Positions 19,783 through 29,758 are shown, counted from the stretch's first letter. The stretch is DNA of 64,000 bases from Candidatus Amarobacter glycogenicus (GCA_016719395.1 JADJZF010000012.1:62001-126000), one strand, 5' to 3'. Notes: generated by a model from the letters alone, not told the origin. Program-made: numbers and translations.

Positions 19783-20202
19783 CTACGCCTGCGCCTCCAG
19801 TGCCTCCTCGTCACTTTCGAATGCGAACGCCACCAGCTCCCCGTCGTCCCACTTCTCGCCGGTCTCCCGGACGCCGCGTCCTGGCGTCTCATCGGACCCG
19901 TAGAGCAGTGCGAACACCTGGTCGTACGAACCGACGCGGGGGTCGTCGTCGAGTCGGGCCTCGACATGCACCAGCGGGATCTCCTCTTCGGGGATGACCA
20001 GGAAGGCCTGGGGCGCCTCATGCCGCCGTTGTTCCAGGATGGCCTTCCCGATGGCCTCGCCTTCGGGATCCCGGTAGAGCCCTTCGATGAGGTCGGTGTC
20101 TTCGTGGTCGAACGGCCGTGCGAAGGTCGCCCGGTAGGCGATCCGCCGGTGCCGCCGATCCCCGGTCATGAACGGGTCGGGTCTCGTAGCTTCCGTGGTC
20201 AT
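19783..20202 (-). CDS. Small acidic hypothetical protein
   Basis: 139 residues, rich in Asp and Glu, with no signal peptide or membrane helix. Segments such as FVIPEEEIPLV-like strands and a strongly acidic tail (FAFESDEEALEAQA) are visible. No family is recognised. The ATG at 20200-20202 has a perfect GGAGG 7 nt upstream, which favours it over the long upstream extension. It is divergent from the phosphatase gene at 20341. Confidence 0.65.
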   Translation of the reverse strand: MTTEATRPDPFMTGDRRHRRIAYRATFARPFDHEDTDLIEGLYRDPEGEAIGKAILEQRRHEAPQAFLVIPEEEIPLVHVEARLDDDPRVGSYDQVFALLYGSDETPGRGVRETGEKWDDGELVAFAFESDEEALEAQA

Positions 20203-20327
20203 GGTTGGCCTCCAGGTGGTCTCACCATCAACAGGTTCCCTCGCCCGGCGCCGGACGGGAACGACCCTTCGTCCGCACTTCCCCGCCCGAACGGGTAAGC
20301 AACACTGCAACGCTAACGTCCACGCAT

Positions 20328-20333
20328 TATCCT
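20328..20333 (+). promoter_or_regulatory. TATCCT -10 box, near-leaderless start of the tyrosine phosphatase gene
   Basis: TATCCT ends 7 nt before the ATG at 20341, with no Shine-Dalgarno sequence in between. Confidence 0.5.
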
Positions 20334-20340
20334 CAGGCAA

Positions 20341-21099
20341 ATGACAACTCCCTCCACTCTCCGCCAGCCCGAAGGCATCCACAACTTCCGCGAAGTCGGC
20401 CCCTACCGCCTCTCCGGCGGCGGCGCCATCCGCGGAGAGCGCATCTACCGCTCCGGCGCACTCGAACAGATGACCGCGGTCGATGCCGCCTGGCTCGCCG
20501 AGGAACTCGGCCTCCGCACCGTGCTGGACTTACGCCACGGCGACGAGATCGCCCTGCGCCATGGTCCCCATCCCCTCGAGGACCGCGTCTTCCTCAACTC
20601 CATCTTCCCGGACCATGTCCGCCAAGAAGACCTCATCGCCGAGCTCAATGGCCTCTACGGCGCGGGTATCTCGCCCGGCCGGTACATGCACTACCTCGAG
20701 ATCGGGGGAGACAAGCTTGCGCGCGCCTTCGAGCTGTTTGCCGAAGAAGAGAACTACCCGTTCCTCGTGCATTGCACCGCGGGCAAGGATCGGACCGGTG
20801 TCCTCATCGGCATGATCATGGACGTGCTCGGCGCGTCTCCCGAAGACATCGCTCATGAGTACGGCCTCAGCGACCTCAGCATCGATCGCCTCCTCGCTTA
20901 CCTCCGCTCCAGCGGTCGCGACCTCCAGGGGACCGACGAGGAAATCCGGGCTCGCCTTGCCACGCCCCCGGAAAAGATGGCGGGGTTCATCGAGCTCCTT
21001 CACGAGAAGTACGGGAGCTCCGAGGCCTTCTTCCTCTCGCAGGGCGTCTCCGCCGAGAAGATCGAGCGGGTCCGCGGGCTCCTGACTGCCCGGGCCTGA
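20341..21099 (+). CDS. Tyrosine/serine phosphatase of the Y_phosphatase3 type
   Basis: A 252-residue cytosolic phosphatase. It carries the Cx5R active-site loop HCTAGKDRTGV near residue 142, with the catalytic Cys and phosphate-binding Arg. Upstream are the family's NFREVG and YRSGALEQ motifs and the VLDLRHGDE segment with the general-acid region. Such enzymes act on phosphotyrosine, phosphoserine or phosphoinositides; the substrate here is unknown. The start ATG has a TATCCT box 7 nt away. An inverted repeat follows the stop. Confidence 0.88.
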   Translation: MTTPSTLRQPEGIHNFREVGPYRLSGGGAIRGERIYRSGALEQMTAVDAAWLAEELGLRTVLDLRHGDEIALRHGPHPLEDRVFLNSIFPDHVRQEDLIAELNGLYGAGISPGRYMHYLEIGGDKLARAFELFAEEENYPFLVHCTAGKDRTGVLIGMIMDVLGASPEDIAHEYGLSDLSIDRLLAYLRSSGRDLQGTDEEIRARLATPPEKMAGFIELLHEKYGSSEAFFLSQGVSAEKIERVRGLLTARA

Positions 21100-21101
21100 A
21101 C

Positions 21102-21124
21102 GACTACCCGGCCGCCTGGTAGTC
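21102..21124 (+). terminator. Hairpin after the phosphatase gene
   Basis: GACTACC (21102-21108) pairs exactly with GGTAGTC (21118-21124) across a 9-nt loop, starting 3 bases after the stop codon. There is no T-run, so the terminator call is tentative. Confidence 0.4.
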
Positions 21125-21155
21125 CCTCCCAGCCCGAGAGTGGGGATTTCCCCGA

Positions 21156-21169
21156 GCGATACGTATCGC
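21156..21169. promoter_or_regulatory. 14-bp palindrome, likely operator of the downstream kinase gene
   Basis: GCGATACGTATCGC is a perfect palindrome. It ends 10 nt before a TATGCT -10 box (21180-21185), so it covers the expected -35 region of the kinase gene at 21219. This is a good place for a repressor or MerR-type activator to bind. The regulator is unknown. Confidence 0.45.
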
Positions 21170-21218
21170 GATTATTCGCTATGCTTCCGTCTCGGCCGAC
21201 CGCGGCTCCAGGAAGCGC

Positions 21219-23471
21219 ATGAGCAATGACGCAACCGGCTCCGGAACCCAGTTGGAACGTGCCACCCGAGCGCGGACCTTTCCTGTCGGAATTTTCCGGG
21301 CGGACATGCAGGGGCGTTGCGTCGGGGTGAACCCCCGCTGGTGCGAACTCTCGGGCCTCACGGAAGGGGAATCCCTCGGGTATGGGTGGATTCGCGCAGT
21401 CCATCCCGACGATCGCGAACGCGTCGCCGGCGAGCAGGCGAAGAGCATGCGCGACGAGCAGAACCTCGACGTCGAATTCCGCATCCTCCGCCCCGACGGC
21501 CGGAGCATCTGGGTGATAGCCCAGGCAGTACCCGCCCTGGACGACGACGGCCGCGTGATCGGCGCCGTCGGTACCGTCACCGAAGTCGATGCCCGGGTCC
21601 GCGCCGAGGAGGCACTGCGCGAGAGCGAAGAGCGATTCCGCAATCTCGTTGAACTTTCGCCCGCCCTCATTGCCCTCCATCGAGGCGGACTGGTGCAGTA
21701 CGTGAACCCCGCCGGGATGCTGATGATGCGCGCCGCCGAACAGTCCGACCTCGTCGGCCACAACATTCTCGACTTCGTCCTCCCCGGCCACCAGGAGGTG
21801 GCCAACGAACGCATGAACCTGGTCCGCCAGGGCCAGGCGGTTGCTTCAGTCGAGATGGAGATCCGGCGCTGCGATGGAGAAGTCATCTGGATAGAGACCA
21901 TAGCCAGCGCAACCAGCTGGCAAGGCGAAGCCGCCGTCCAGATGGTCGCGCGCGACGTCACCGAGCGTCGCAAAGCCTCCGAAGCCTACCGCGTCGTCGT
22001 CGAAACGGTCCCGGACCCGATGTGGATCATGGACCGCGGGCTCGACGGCGAGTGGCGGTGCACGTTCGTGAACTCCTCCTATTTGAGACAGACCGGCATG
22101 GTGGCCGAACAGGTGCTTGACCTCACGTTCGACCAGCTGGTCGCCGCGGGGACCCTCGCACGCGAGGCAGCGGACCGCTCGATCGGCCGCTATAACGAGG
22201 TGGCGTCTACCGGCCATCCTCACGAATACGAGACCCAGGTCGTCTGGAACGGCCTAGCCGCCCATGCGATTACGAACATGACCCCGGTCATCGATGAGGC
22301 GGGCAGGAGCAGCCGGATTATCTGCCTGAGCCGCGACATCAGCCGTTCGCGGGCACGTGAACGCGCACTAGCCGAATCCGAGGCCAACTACCGTGCCGTC
22401 GTCGAGGGCACTTCAGACGCCGTCTGGGTCATGGACCGCGAAGAAGACGGCGCCTACCGCGTGCGCATGGCGAACCCCCGCACCCAGGCACTTCTCGGGA
22501 TCGACCTCTCGAAGATGACCGGCAAGACCCTCCACGAGTTCCTCACCGCCCGCGCCGCCGACGCCGCCCTGGAGCGCTACCGCCAGGCAGAGGCCACTGG
22601 CGAAGCGATCGAATACGAGAACGTCGTCGACCGTCCGGGTCTCCGCACGGAGGTCGTCACCCACCTCACCCCGTTGTTCGATGAAAGCGGCCGTTGCTAC
22701 CGCATCATCGGTTCGGCACGCGATGTCACGGACCGCCGGCGGGCTGAAGCGGCCCTCCTCCAGGCGCAGAAGCTCGAAAGTCTCGGAGTCCTTGCCGGCG
22801 GCATCGCGCACGACTTCAACAACCTGCTGACCACCATCCTCGGGAACCTCTACCTCATGAAGAAGGAACTCCCGGAGGGGAGCCCGCTGGTCGACTACAC
22901 CACCGATTCGAAAGTCGCTGCCGAACGCGGAGCCGACCTCGTCCGCCGTCTACTCGGTTTCAGCCGGCCCGGCCTGGAATCCCACGACCTGCTCTCCCTG
23001 GAAGACCTCTTCAAGGAAACCGCCAGCCTGGTCCAGCGCACCCTCGGGCCCGAAGTGGAACTCCGGTTCGAGCGGGGGACCGAAGACGAAGGAGTGGTCG
23101 GCGACTTCGGGTCGCTCCAACAGGTGCTGGTGAACCTCTTCCTGAACGCGGGCGATGCGATGCCGGAGGGCGGCGTCATCCACGTGACCCGCACTATTCG
23201 CGAAATCGCGCCGGAGGCCGTCTGGCAACAGCGCGGTCTGGGGCCCGGGCGCTACCACGAGATCGTCGTCGCTGACACAGGCCTTGGCATGTCCCGTGAC
23301 GTACTCCAGCGCATTTTCGACCCCTTCTTCACGACGAAAGGCGTCGGGAAGGGCACGGGTCTGGGCCTCTCCACCTCCCTCAGCATTGTCCGGGCCCACG
23401 GCGGCTGGCTCGAAGCCGAAAGTGAAGAAGGTCACGGAAGCGTGTTCCGCATGCTCCTGCCGGCGCCGTAA
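21219..23471 (+). CDS. Multi-PAS sensor histidine kinase
   Basis: A 750-residue cytosolic kinase. Four PAS/PAC units (about 20-130, 140-255, 260-385 and 390-510) lead to HisKA with the phospho-His in IAHDFNN (near residue 530) and HATPase_c (NAGDAM, DTGLGM, GTGLGL), ending intact in EEGHGSVFRMLLPAP. Its catalytic core is nearly colinear with the truncated kinase at 1-2170, so the two are paralogues. A TATGCT box and a 14-bp palindrome upstream suggest regulated transcription. No response regulator gene adjoins it. The ligand sensed is unknown. Confidence 0.88.
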   Translation: MSNDATGSGTQLERATRARTFPVGIFRADMQGRCVGVNPRWCELSGLTEGESLGYGWIRAVHPDDRERVAGEQAKSMRDEQNLDVEFRILRPDGRSIWVIAQAVPALDDDGRVIGAVGTVTEVDARVRAEEALRESEERFRNLVELSPALIALHRGGLVQYVNPAGMLMMRAAEQSDLVGHNILDFVLPGHQEVANERMNLVRQGQAVASVEMEIRRCDGEVIWIETIASATSWQGEAAVQMVARDVTERRKASEAYRVVVETVPDPMWIMDRGLDGEWRCTFVNSSYLRQTGMVAEQVLDLTFDQLVAAGTLAREAADRSIGRYNEVASTGHPHEYETQVVWNGLAAHAITNMTPVIDEAGRSSRIICLSRDISRSRARERALAESEANYRAVVEGTSDAVWVMDREEDGAYRVRMANPRTQALLGIDLSKMTGKTLHEFLTARAADAALERYRQAEATGEAIEYENVVDRPGLRTEVVTHLTPLFDESGRCYRIIGSARDVTDRRRAEAALLQAQKLESLGVLAGGIAHDFNNLLTTILGNLYLMKKELPEGSPLVDYTTDSKVAAERGADLVRRLLGFSRPGLESHDLLSLEDLFKETASLVQRTLGPEVELRFERGTEDEGVVGDFGSLQQVLVNLFLNAGDAMPEGGVIHVTRTIREIAPEAVWQQRGLGPGRYHEIVVADTGLGMSRDVLQRIFDPFFTTKGVGKGTGLGLSTSLSIVRAHGGWLEAESEEGHGSVFRMLLPAP

Positions 23472-23580
23472 CCCGGAAGGCTGATGCCTGAAGGTAGGCC
23501 CCGGGCTCACTCCTTTGGGCGATTCCGCGCTCCGAACGGAAAGATACGGTAAGCGCGATTCGTCACAAGGATGTGTTGCC

Positions 23581-24311
23581 ATGCAGGCTACCCTCTCTGC
23601 ACCACCGAAGTCCCTCTCCACCACTGCTCCCCTGATCACCCTGGCGGGCGTCGAGAAGGTGTACCGAACCGGCCGCCTTTCGTTCCCCGCCCTCCGTGGC
23701 ATCGACCTTGCGATCGAGCCCGGCGAGATGGTCTCCGTCGTCGGACCGTCCGGCAGCGGCAAGTCCACCATCCTCAACATCGTCACCGGCATCGACAGGC
23801 CCACCGCTGGCACGGTCTCCGTCGACGGCCAGCGCATCGATACCATGAGCGAGGAGAAACTCGCCGCCTGGCGCGGGAAGCGCGTGGGCATCGTTTTCCA
23901 GTTCTTCCAGCTCCCCCCACCCTCACGGCGCTCGAAAACGCGGTCCTCCCCATGGATTTCGCCCGTCTCCATAGCGGTCGCGAGCGAGCCGAGCGCGGCC
24001 GCCGGCATCTCGGTCTGGTTGGCCTCGGCGACAAGCTCGAACACCTTCCCTCCGAACTCTCCGGCGGCGAACAACAGCGCGTCGCCATCGCCCGCGCTCT
24101 CGCGTGTGACCCGGTCCTTCTGGTTTGCGACGAGCCCACCGGCAACCTCGACTCCGAGAGCGCCGAGATGGTCCTCTCCCTGCTGGACCGGCTGAACCGC
24201 GATGGGATGACGATCGTCTACGTCACTCACGACCGGGGCCTCGCCGAACGTGCATCGCGCTCCATCAGCATCCGCGACGGCCGGATCGAGAGCGATCGGC
24301 GCCTCCGATGA
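23581..24311 (+). CDS. ABC transporter ATP-binding protein (LolD/MacB type), single-base frameshift
   Basis: An ATPase of about 243 residues that powers the FtsX-type permease encoded next. Walker A is GPSGSGKST. The Q-loop region FQFFQL is followed by a frame break in a run of six C (23913-23918); seven C would restore QLPPTLTALENAVLP. The second frame then carries the signature LSGGEQQRV, Walker B VLLVCDEPTGNLDSES and the switch His in YVTHDRG. As printed the protein is split, so this is either a homopolymer error or a real inactivating or phase-variable site. The stop TGA (24309-24311) overlaps the permease ATG (24308), giving tight coupling. The start ATG has AAGGA upstream. Confidence 0.85.
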
Positions 24312-26665
24312 GCACACTCACCCGCAAGTCCTGGCAAGACATCCGCCGCCGCTGGGCCCGGTCGCTCTTCACCGTCGCCACTATCGCCAGCGCCGTCGCC
24401 GGACTTGGCCTCTTCGCCCTTCCCTTCCTGATGGACAGCGCCATGGCCGACCGGATCGACCAGGACCGCCTCCACGACATCCGGCTCTTCACGGACGACC
24501 TCGTCCTTACTCCCGACGAAGCCGCCGGCCTCCGGGCCGTCCCCGGCGTGGAAGCCATCGACTTCCGCACCACCTACCAGACGCGCCTCCGGATCGGGGA
24601 TCGCCGCGAAGACGTGCTCCTCGTCGGCGTCGAGGATTTCGCCCGCCAGGCCGTCAACGTCGTCCAGTTGGAGCAAGGAGCCTTGCCCGCCGAAGGCGAG
24701 GGACTCACCGACCCGCAGAACCGCCGCAGCGGGCGCCTCCGCGCGGGCGCCGGAGAGACCCTGCAGGTGGAAGACGCCAACGGCGGGCTGCACCCGCTCA
24801 GGATCACCGGCGCGGGCCGCACCCTCGAGTTCTCCCAGATCGCCACGGATGAAGAGGTCGTCCTCTACGTACCTCAGGCCACAGTGAACGCGCTCGCGGG
24901 CGCAGGCGGATTCAACTCGATCGACATCCGCCTTAGCGACCCGGAGAGCGCCGGGCCTGCCACGCTGGCGCTCCAGGAGTGGCTCACGCAACACCACCCG
25001 GAGGTCGTGTTCACCAACCTCCCGGATTCGCGCCCCACCGGCACGTGGCCCGGAGAGGACGTCTTCAACAACTTCGCCACGCTGTTCTACGTGGGCGGGG
25101 TGCTCGCTCTCGTTTCGGCCGTCGCCCTCATCTCGAACACCATGACAACGATGGTCGCAGAGCAGTGCCGCGAGATCGCGATCATGAAGGCCATTGGCGG
25201 ACGACGACGCCAGGTTGCACTCTCGTTCCTCCGCACCGCGGTCATGCTCGCGGTTGCCGGATCTCTCCTCGGCGCCCTCGTCGGCATCCCCTTCAGCAAC
25301 TGGCTGGCGGGCGTCATCGGCGGCGAGTTCCTCGGTATTGCCCCGGGTTGGGGGATCGCCTGGCCGATTGTCATTGGCAGCTTCGCCGTCGGGCTCGTCG
25401 GGACCACCCTGGCCTCCATCCCCGCGCTGCTTCGCGGCACGGCGATTCCCGTCCGCGAAGGTCTCCAGGCCACGACCGCCGCGTCCGGCGATGGCATCAG
25501 CCGCGTCCTTCGCCACGTGCCACTGCCGACCACGGCCGGCATCGGTCTTCGCAACATCGCCCGGCGAAAGGCCCGCGCCGCCGGCACCGCCGTCCAGGTC
25601 GGGCTCGCCGTTGGGGTTGCCCTGGGCCTTCTCGCGCTCGGTGTCACCGTCAGTTCGGTGACTGCCGACACGTGGGACACCATGGATTGGGACCTCATCG
25701 TCTCGCAGAACTCCAACGTCCCGCTCGACGACCGCGCCGGAGGGATCATCCAGGGCATCGATGGCGTCGAGAAATCCCATCCGCTCCTCTATAACGACCT
25801 TCGCGTCGACGGTGTGCAGTACGAGTCCTGGGGCATCCCCGCCGACGGCTCGCTCTACACCCCGAACATCGAGTCCGGCCGGTGGCTGCGGCCCGAAGAC
25901 GGCGAAAGTCGCGCCGCCGTCGCCGTCATCGGCCGTGCCCTGGCTGCCACGTCCGGGCTCAAGGTGGGGGATATCCTCCTCGCCGAGAGCGCTCGCGGCC
26001 CCGTGGAGCTTGAAATCGTCGGAATCGACGGCGTGCTCATGAACAACGCGACGACCATCTTCATTCCCCTCTCCACCTTCCAGGAACTGCTCGGCCGCAC
26101 CGACACCAACGCCTTCTGGGTGGCATCCAGGAGCCGGGACGAGGCCGCGATCGATTCCCTGGCAGCCCGGGCCGAAGACACCCTTGGCGCAGCCGGGTAC
26201 CCGGTTTCCAACGAGATCCACTACGTCGAGAAGGCAGCCAACCTCGCCGCGAACAACACTCTCACTGGTGTGCTCGCCGTCATCGGCGTGCCGATTGTCG
26301 CTATCGGGCTCATCGGCCTCGTCAACCTCATGACCATGAACGTCATCGAACGCACGCGGGAGATCGGCGTGCTTCGCTCGCTCGGTGCCCGTTCCCGCGA
26401 TATCCAGGGCATCTTTCGCTCCGAGGCGCTCTCCGTCGCCGTCCTGGGCTGGCTGCTGGCGGTGCCGCTCGGCTGGATCATCGGCCGGATACTCGTCGAA
26501 GTCGTCACCTCGGTGTTCCACTTCGGCTCAGTACCCTACAGCTTCCCGGCCTCCTATCCGCCGCTCGCCCTCCTGCCGACGCTGGCACTGTCCTGGCTCG
26601 CCATCCTCGCCCCCCTGCGGCGAGCCTCAAGCCTTCGCCCTGGAGACGCACTCCGCTACGAGTGA
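24308..26665 (+). CDS. ABC transporter permease, FtsX/MacB-like
   Basis: A 785-residue inner-membrane protein with two FtsX cores. An N-terminal helix (about 17-40) and a large extracytoplasmic region are followed by three helices (about 260-385). A further helix (near 430-455) and a second extracytoplasmic region lead to three C-terminal helices (about 650-780). NVIERTREIGVLRSLGA is the typical cytoplasmic coupling motif, with EQCREIAIMKAIGG as its first-half counterpart. It overlaps the ATPase gene by 4 bases (ATGA) and surely works with it. Substrates of this class include lipoproteins, peptides and antibiotics; none is indicated here. Confidence 0.87.
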   Translation: MSTLTRKSWQDIRRRWARSLFTVATIASAVAGLGLFALPFLMDSAMADRIDQDRLHDIRLFTDDLVLTPDEAAGLRAVPGVEAIDFRTTYQTRLRIGDRREDVLLVGVEDFARQAVNVVQLEQGALPAEGEGLTDPQNRRSGRLRAGAGETLQVEDANGGLHPLRITGAGRTLEFSQIATDEEVVLYVPQATVNALAGAGGFNSIDIRLSDPESAGPATLALQEWLTQHHPEVVFTNLPDSRPTGTWPGEDVFNNFATLFYVGGVLALVSAVALISNTMTTMVAEQCREIAIMKAIGGRRRQVALSFLRTAVMLAVAGSLLGALVGIPFSNWLAGVIGGEFLGIAPGWGIAWPIVIGSFAVGLVGTTLASIPALLRGTAIPVREGLQATTAASGDGISRVLRHVPLPTTAGIGLRNIARRKARAAGTAVQVGLAVGVALGLLALGVTVSSVTADTWDTMDWDLIVSQNSNVPLDDRAGGIIQGIDGVEKSHPLLYNDLRVDGVQYESWGIPADGSLYTPNIESGRWLRPEDGESRAAVAVIGRALAATSGLKVGDILLAESARGPVELEIVGIDGVLMNNATTIFIPLSTFQELLGRTDTNAFWVASRSRDEAAIDSLAARAEDTLGAAGYPVSNEIHYVEKAANLAANNTLTGVLAVIGVPIVAIGLIGLVNLMTMNVIERTREIGVLRSLGARSRDIQGIFRSEALSVAVLGWLLAVPLGWIIGRILVEVVTSVFHFGSVPYSFPASYPPLALLPTLALSWLAILAPLRRASSLRPGDALRYE

Positions 26666-26694
26666 CACCGGGTTGGGTCGCACCGCCGTCCGGG

Positions 26695-28819
26695 TCAGTC
26701 CCCCTGCCACCCGGACGGTGGGCCTTCTCCGGTCAACCCCTCCGCCTCCAGCCGATCGATCGTCCGTTCGTCCAGGCCCAGCAACTCCCGCAGCACACGC
26801 CGGCTGTCCTGTCCGTGCCCGGGCGTGCCCCAGCGCACGGACCCGGGCGTCCGGTGGAGCAGCGGCGAGATGCCCGCCATCGTCTGCCGGCCGATGTCCA
26901 CCTGCTCCACGTCCACGAAGAAACCGCGCGCAGCGAGGTGCTCACAGGCGGCGACTTCCGCTATCGACCGGACGGCCTCGGTCAGGCCCCCGGCGGATGC
27001 CACCCACTGGCCGGGGGCGCCCTGTTCGACCCGGGCATCGCCCCCGGCCGGCGCGCGGTTGCCCGCCGGCGTCTCCCACCACTCGTGCGCATGGAACGGC
27101 GCCGTCATCGAAAGCATCGATTCGTGTTGGGAAATCTCCATGTGGCTTCCCGCTCCCGTCCTCGCCTTTCTCCGCAGTGCCGCCAGCACAGCAGCCGCTC
27201 CGTGCAGCCCCGCTACTGCATCGGGATACATCAGTCCCGAAGTCTGGGGCAATCCGCCCGGCTCCCCGAGCAGCGCGCTGTTGCCCGACATTGGCTCGAT
27301 CGTCCCGCCGATCGCCGGGTAGTCGCTGTACGGTCCGTCGAGCCCGTACCCGGGCATCGAGAGCAGGATGATGTCCTCTTTCTCCTGCCGTAGCCGTTCA
27401 TATTCCAGCCCGAAGTTCGGCAGCACGCGGGGAGTGAAGTTCTCCGCCACAACATCCGATTGACGTACCAGTGCGAGGAACAACTCCCGGCACTCCGGGT
27501 TGGAGAGGTCCAGGGTGATGTCCATCTTGTTCCGGTTCACGCTGTTCGCGAGCCACATCCGGTTGTACGGGCGCTCGCCGGGACCGTCGCTGGGGTAGGC
27601 CTGGATCCCCCGTTCGCCGCGGAATCCGCCCCGCCAGGGGTCTGGCCGCGTGCGCGACTCGATCTTGATCACCTTTGCCCCGAGGTCTGCCAACAGCTGC
27701 GTCGCGTACGAACCTGCCCAGGCCTGCGTCAGGTCGGTGACCACGATGTGCTCGAGCGGCAACGCGGGCCGGCGGGACTTCGCCGCTCCCCGGAAGGGCG
27801 CCGGAGCCGGAGCCAGGCATCAGCTCTGGCTTGAGGCGTTCCCCGCGTGTGCGGATCGGCACCCGGGGGATCGGTGTCGCGTCCGCGCCCACTCGGACGA
27901 AGGCGTCCCGGGCGGCCAGGTGTTCGTCGGCGAGCAGGTCCCTGGGCGCCGCCACCATCCCGACCACCACCCGCATCGGCGAAAGCAGGTCGAACAGTTC
28001 CTTCCGCGTCCGAGATAGGAGGTGGGGCTCCAGGACATCGCGCATGGCCGCGGCGTGCTTCCGGCGGCTGAGTTCGCTGGCGAAACGCTCGTCGCCGGCT
28101 TCCAGGCGCACATCGAGCACCGTGACGATCGTCTCCCAGGCCTTGTTCGCCGTGATGTAGAGGCTCATCCAGCCATCTGCGCACTGGAAGAGCATGTCTG
28201 TCCCGCGTTGGCGCTGTTGCGGGCCGCGCCCGGTGTAGCTCCATTCGACTACAGCCGGCGCGAGCACGTTAACCATCGCCTCCAGGCACGAAGACTCGAC
28301 CAGCTGGCCCAACCCCGACTGCTCCCGCTCCTCCAGCGCAGCCAGCGCGCCGATGAATCCCATAAGCGCACCAACCATTTCCGCCTGCTGGCCGGGCTCC
28401 CTGAGTGGCATACCGTCCGCGTACCCGTTGATCCCGGCCATTCCCGAAAGTGCGGAGATGATCAGGTCCGGCGCCTCCCGCCCGGCCCACGGTCCGGATA
28501 GCCCGAACGGTGTCACCGAAACAGCGATGAGGGCCGGGTGGCCGGCTGCGGCAGCGCGCGGCGCCACTCCGTCCGGCGCATCCGTGATGAGAACGTCGGC
28601 CCTCCCCAACCACGCCGCGAAACCGGCATCCGGCTCGCTCACGACCTCCTTGCCCGCATCCAGCCAGAGGCCTTCCCTGCCTCCGTGTTCACTGTCCGGC
28701 CGCGCCATCCGCACGACGTGTGCGCCGAGTTCCGCGAACAGCCGGCCGCAGTACCGGCCACGGACGTGCTCCGTCAGCTCCAGGACAAAGATCCCTTCGA
28801 GCGCCGGACGCACCGTCAC
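26695..28819 (-). CDS. Tandem (two-domain) CaiB/BaiF CoA-transferase, frameshifted between domains
   Basis: Two CaiB/BaiF family III CoA-transferase units in one transcription direction. The first (28819 to about 27820) opens TVRPALEGIFVLELTEHVRG and has the GLSGPWAG loop. The second (about 27800 to 26695) has VVTDLTQAWAGSYATQLLADLGAKVIKIE, GYGLDGPYSDYPAIG and a C-terminal small domain. Near 27812-27820 the frame slips by one base. The downstream frame reads LAPAPAPFRGAAKSRRPALPLEHI without a start at the join, so a single fused protein of about 708 residues is the simplest reading. The GTG start overlaps the stop of the enoyl-CoA hydratase gene (GTGA, 28816-28819), indicating coupling in acyl-CoA catabolism. 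The acid substrates are unknown. Confidence 0.82.
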
Positions 28820-29655
28820 AGCTTCCGGGCGCCCCGGGGGATGCCCCCTTCGAGGAGCTCCATGGCGCGCTGCACGCCGCCGAGCCGGCGGGGACCGGGT
28901 CGTTCACCACCAGCGGGCGGGAATGACTTTTGCGGCATGGAACTCAACTGGTAGACGTTGAACGCTGCCTCGACGGTGTGGCTGAAGCCCTTCGCGTCTT
29001 CCATGTTGTTCACGCTGAACTTCACCATCCGCAGGAAGAACGAGTCATTGGCCGCCACGCGCTCCGCGAACGCAAGCGTCTCGCGTTCCAGGTCCGCTGC
29101 CGGGTACAACCGGTTCACGAACCCCAGGTCCAGCGCCTCCGCGGCCGGCATGAACCGCGACTCGTAGAGCAACTCTTTCGCTTTGCGAGGGCCAATGTCC
29201 CATGGGAGCGGGAAGTACTGTGTGTGGTTTGGCAGGAACATCGCGTTATCCGCGGCGAACACCAGGTCCATGCTGGAAGCGAACATGAACCCGCCGAAGA
29301 TGCAGTATCCCTGCACCATCGCGATCGTCGGCTTCGGCACGTTCCGCCAGCGCATGGTGGCCGCCACGAACATCTCCCACGAACGGGCATACCGTCCCCC
29401 GAGGTTGTCCGGCAGGCCGCCTCGCGCCTCGCGGTCCGCAATCTCTTCCGGCGTCCCCAGGTCATGCCCCGCGGAGAAGTGGTCCCCCTGCCCGGAAAGG
29501 ACGATGACCTTCACCGTGTCGTCTTCCGTGGCTGCGATGAACGCGCGGTCCATCTCTTCGATCATCACGCGGCTCTGGGCGTTCCGGTATTTCGGCCGGT
29601 TGAGGATGATGCGGGCGACAGGCCCGGGCTCGTAGATGATGTGCTTGAACGTCAC
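28816..29655 (-). CDS. Enoyl-CoA hydratase/isomerase family protein
   Basis: A 279-residue crotonase-fold enzyme acting on acyl-CoA thioesters. It shows the family's ILNRPKYRNAQ opening, oxyanion-hole segment HFSAGHDLGTP and the second block VQGYCIFGGFMFASSMDLVFAA. The acidic residue used by true hydratases is not obvious, so isomerase, hydrolase or another crotonase activity remains possible. The GTG at 29653-29655 is favoured by an AAGGA box and by where the fold starts. A TACTAT box (29689-29694, minus strand) lies 33 nt before it. It is translationally coupled to the tandem CaiB gene. Confidence 0.87.
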   Translation of the reverse strand: MTFKHIIYEPGPVARIILNRPKYRNAQSRVMIEEMDRAFIAATEDDTVKVIVLSGQGDHFSAGHDLGTPEEIADREARGGLPDNLGGRYARSWEMFVAATMRWRNVPKPTIAMVQGYCIFGGFMFASSMDLVFAADNAMFLPNHTQYFPLPWDIGPRKAKELLYESRFMPAAEALDLGFVNRLYPAADLERETLAFAERVAANDSFFLRMVKFSVNNMEDAKGFSHTVEAAFNVYQLSSMPQKSFPPAGGERPGPRRLGGVQRAMELLEGGIPRGARKL

Positions 29656-29704
29656 GGGAGCATCCTTCTGCTCAAAGTCGGCGCCGCGATAGTACAGCAG
29701 CCGA

Positions 29705-29720
29705 AGGCGGCAAGCCGCCT
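29705..29720 (-). terminator. Short GC hairpin between the DUF6958-like gene and the hydratase gene
   Basis: AGGCGGC (29705-29711) and GCCGCCT (29714-29720) are exact inverted repeats separated by 2 bases. They lie about 40 nt after the stop of the small gene at 29759-30061 and just before the hydratase promoter. There is no T-run. Confidence 0.35.
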
Positions 29721-29758
29721 CCCTGGAGACTCCGCCCGCGAGGAGGGCCTGGGAGACG

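Noticed and set aside
24227..26521. A 764-codon minus-strand frame opposite the FtsX permease
   Set aside because: Same GC effect; low-complexity Gly/Asp/Glu-rich product without motifs.
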